A DNA stretch of 9,311 nt from Deltaproteobacteria bacterium (GTDB lineage: Bacteria > Desulfobacterota > B13-G15), in NCBI GenBank assembly GCA_003646705.1, contig QMLK01000022.1:1-9311 (forward strand). The letters run 5' to 3'. This document shows, one piece after another, positions 7,672 through 9,311 of the stretch; the stretch's first letter is position 1; every line of letters begins with the position of its first letter. Made by a program: the position numbers and the translations under genes. Below the pieces are notes generated by a model. That model worked only from the letters and a program-made list of their open reading frames with translations. It was not told the DNA's origin and did not search any database.

Positions 7672-8199
7672 CTACCTCTCCTTCTTGGCCAGGATCACGG
7701 CCCCTATGATGCCGATGAGCAGCACCACCGAGGCCAGCTCGAAGGCCAGCAAGTACTTGCTCATAAGCAGCCCCCCCACCGTCCTGACCGGTCCCACGGC
7801 CTGCAGCCGCTCAGGGGTGAAGGGACCAACCTTGCCCGGCAGGGCCTTGACCATCAGGCCGTAGAGCAACTCGACGAAGAGGAGGATCGCTAGGATGACC
7901 CCGAAGACCTTACCCGCCGAAAGGCGTACCATGGGGACCCTTCTGGCCTCCTCCACGCTGATGAGCATGATGGTGAAGACCACCAGCATCATGATGGCCC
8001 CGGCGTAGACCATCACCTGGGCGATGGCGATGAACTGGCTGCCGAGCAATAGGTAGATCACCGCTATGGCGAAGAAGTTCACGATCAGGAAGACGGCCGA
8101 GTGGATGGGGTTGCGCCTGGTGACCACCATCAGGGCACAAAAGATCGCCAAAAAGGCCATGGCGAAGAAGACGATCCACTGAAAGAGCGACCCTTCCAT
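7672..8199 (-). CDS. nuoJ: NADH-quinone oxidoreductase subunit J
   Basis: This five-helix membrane subunit has 175 residues, close to the family's usual 165-185. The signature third helix AQVMVYAGAIMMLVVFTIML (60-79, Y65) is intact. That helix undergoes the alpha-to-pi change that couples quinone reduction to proton pumping in complex I. The short loop RRNPIHSAVF (28-37) after the first helix is also typical. The segment about 107-145 between helices 4 and 5 is a hydrophilic loop. It begins one base after the nuoI stop and is translationally coupled. Confidence 0.96.
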   Translation of the reverse strand: MEGSLFQWIVFFAMAFLAIFCALMVVTRRNPIHSAVFLIVNFFAIAVIYLLLGSQFIAIAQVMVYAGAIMMLVVFTIMLISVEEARRVPMVRLSAGKVFGVILAILLFVELLYGLMVKALPGKVGPFTPERLQAVGPVRTVGGLLMSKYLLAFELASVVLLIGIIGAVILAKKER

Positions 8200-8200
8200 G

Positions 8201-8617
8201 CTAAGCCTCCCTGGTCTGGCCGAACTCGAGCAACTTCTCCTTGTCCCAGAGCAGGTCCTCTCTGCGGTAGTCCACCACGTCGTAGCGTCTGGAGAGCTTT
8301 ATGGCGTCCACAGGACAGGCCTCCTGACACAGGCCGCAGTAGATGCACCTTATGGCGTCGATCTCATAGGCCTCGGGGTAGCGCCTCCCGTCATCGGCCT
8401 CCACCGCCCGGAGTCTTATAGCCTTGGGGGGACATACCACCACGCAGAGCCCGCAGGCCAGGCACTTCGTCTCCCCCCTCTCATCGGGATCGAAGTAGTG
8501 GATCCCCCGCCACCGCTCCGGGGCCGGCCGGCGTTCCTCGGGGTACTGGACGGTGACGGGCCTGGAGAAGAACCGAGAAAGGGTGAGGGCCAATCCCTTA
8601 AGCAGCGGTATTATCAT
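8201..8617 (-). CDS. nuoI: NADH-quinone oxidoreductase subunit I, 2x[4Fe-4S]
   Basis: This peripheral-arm subunit of complex I carries clusters N6a and N6b and relays electrons towards the quinone site. Two complete motifs are present: C52-x2-C55-x2-C58-x3-C62 followed by P, and C91-x2-C94-x2-C97-x3-C101 followed by P. It has 138 residues, shorter than E. coli NuoI at 180, mainly because the C-terminal extension is short. The N-terminal segment (2-17) is a hydrophobic, amphipathic surface helix, and the family's [18 protein letters not shown] stretch (25-42) lies just before the first cluster. The start has a G-rich AGGGGGGAG leader, ten bases after the nuoH stop. Similar ferredoxin-like subunits occur in membrane hydrogenases and formate hydrogenlyase, but the neighbours fix the assignment. 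Confidence 0.96.
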   Translation of the reverse strand: MIIPLLKGLALTLSRFFSRPVTVQYPEERRPAPERWRGIHYFDPDERGETKCLACGLCVVVCPPKAIRLRAVEADDGRRYPEAYEIDAIRCIYCGLCQEACPVDAIKLSRRYDVVDYRREDLLWDKEKLLEFGQTREA

Positions 8618-8627
8618 CTCTCCCCCC

Positions 8628-9311
8628 TCACATCACCATGAAGAGCCCCGTGAAGAAGACGTTGGCCAGGGCCAACGGCAAAAGCACCTTCCAGCCCAGC
8701 TTCATGATCTGGTCGTACCTCAGCCTGGGGAAGGTCCCCCGCTCCCAGATGCAGAAGTAGGCCAGGACCCCCACCTTAACCAGGAACCAGATCCAGGAAA
8801 GCGACGGCGGAAGCCAAGGACCGTCCCAACCTCCCAAAAAGAGGGTGGTGGCCAAGGCACAAACGGCCAAAAGATGCGTGTACTCGGCCATGAAGAACAT
8901 GGAGAACTTCATGCTCGAGTACTCGATGTTGTAGCCGCAGGCCAGCTCTGCCTCGGCCTCCGGCATGTCGAAGGGGGTCCGGTTGATCTCGGCGAGCATG
9001 CAGACGATGTAGAAGATGAAGGCGAAGGGTTGATAGATGATGAACCAGTTCCCCCCGAGCTGCTGACGGACGATCTCGGAGAGGTTGAGAGTCCCGGCGA
9101 GCATGAGGACACCGAGGACCGAGAGCCCCAGGGCGATCTCATAGCTCACCATCTGGGCCGCCGCCCTCAAGGCCCCCATGAGACCGTACTTGTTATAGGA
9201 GGACCATCCGCCCAAGACCACCCCATACTCCCCCAGGGAGGCCATGCCGAAGAGGAAGAGCAGCCCGATGTCCACATCCGCTATGCAGAGGCGGACCTCC
9301 CTGCCGAAGAC
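8628..9311 (-). CDS. nuoH: NADH-quinone oxidoreductase subunit H (5' end outside window)
   Basis: The visible part is the last 227 residues of the membrane subunit that forms the quinone-binding cavity together with NuoB and NuoD. About 100 N-terminal residues lie beyond the right edge. The frame is open to the edge ([16 protein letters not shown] at the start). Family motifs seen are [28 protein letters not shown], the quinone-gate segment [32 protein letters not shown], and the [13 protein letters not shown] segment with its conserved arginines and aspartate near the C terminus. The glutamates in PEAEAEL and IEYS, which lie on the E-channel, are kept. It ends in UGA. Confidence 0.96.
   Translation of the reverse strand, partial: VFGREVRLCIADVDIGLLFLFGMASLGEYGVVLGGWSSYNKYGLMGALRAAAQMVSYEIALGLSVLGVLMLAGTLNLSEIVRQQLGGNWFIIYQPFAFIFYIVCMLAEINRTPFDMPEAEAELACGYNIEYSSMKFSMFFMAEYTHLLAVCALATTLFLGGWDGPWLPPSLSWIWFLVKVGVLAYFCIWERGTFPRLRYDQIMKLGWKVLLPLALANVFFTGLFMVM

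Noticed and set aside
2337..9311. Membrane hydrogenase (Hyf/Hyc/Ech), Fpo or Mrp antiporter cluster instead of complex I
   Set aside because: The order H-I-J-K-L-M-N, the separate full-length NuoJ and NuoK, the 100-residue NuoK with E36 and E72, and overall motif agreement point to complex I. Which input module it uses (NuoEFG or another) cannot be seen in this window.

Overview
The window is one uninterrupted minus-strand gene cluster in GC-rich DNA (roughly 60 percent by eye). Read in the direction of transcription, from the right edge to the left edge, the order is nuoH (5' end outside the window) - nuoI - nuoJ - nuoK - nuoL - nuoM - nuoN - mvhD-like - a 263-residue iron-sulfur adapter protein - fdhA (3' end outside the window). 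Gaps between genes are only 1 to 12 bases. There is no gene-free stretch of 300 bases, and I see no internal promoter, terminator, RNA gene, mobile element or CRISPR array. The whole block looks like a single transcription unit.

Region 2337-9311 encodes the membrane arm of a respiratory complex I (NADH:quinone oxidoreductase type). It includes the quinone-site subunit NuoH, the 2x[4Fe-4S] subunit NuoI, the small subunits NuoJ and NuoK, and the three antiporter-like proton-pumping subunits NuoL, NuoM and NuoN. All visible genes are full length and keep the conserved membrane glutamates and lysines, so the complex should be functional.

Region 1-2326 is less ordinary. After nuoN, the usual end of a nuo operon, come an MvhD/FlpD-family electron-transfer protein, an FrhB/FdhB-like protein with two ferredoxin-type clusters, and the catalytic subunit of a cytoplasmic molybdenum/tungsten formate dehydrogenase. 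Two of these three are selenoproteins that ordinary gene calling would break. fdhA has an in-frame UGA at 692-694 (Sec136, aligning with Sec140 of E. coli FdhF). mvhD has an in-frame UGA at 2282-2284 (Sec15, in a CxxU motif replacing the family's CxxC). Each UGA is followed by a hairpin with a GGU-type apical loop, as expected of a bacterial SECIS element. UGA also serves as the true stop of nuoH, nuoL and nuoM, and UGG encodes Trp, so this is selenocysteine recoding and not a variant code.

The arrangement suggests that formate-derived electrons, passed from FdhA through the adapter and MvhD, are metabolically and perhaps physically linked to complex I or to an HdrA-type flavoprotein encoded beyond the left edge. 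The organism is most likely an anaerobic, selenocysteine-using bacterium. The SECIS elements lie inside the reading frames just after the UGA, as in bacteria and not archaea. MvhD/FdhA selenoproteins next to complex I genes recall Desulfobacterota-like sulfate reducers or syntrophs. AGG for Arg and ATA for Ile are common in the codons I read, which weakly suggests a thermophile or deep-branching lineage. The taxonomic guess is inference only.
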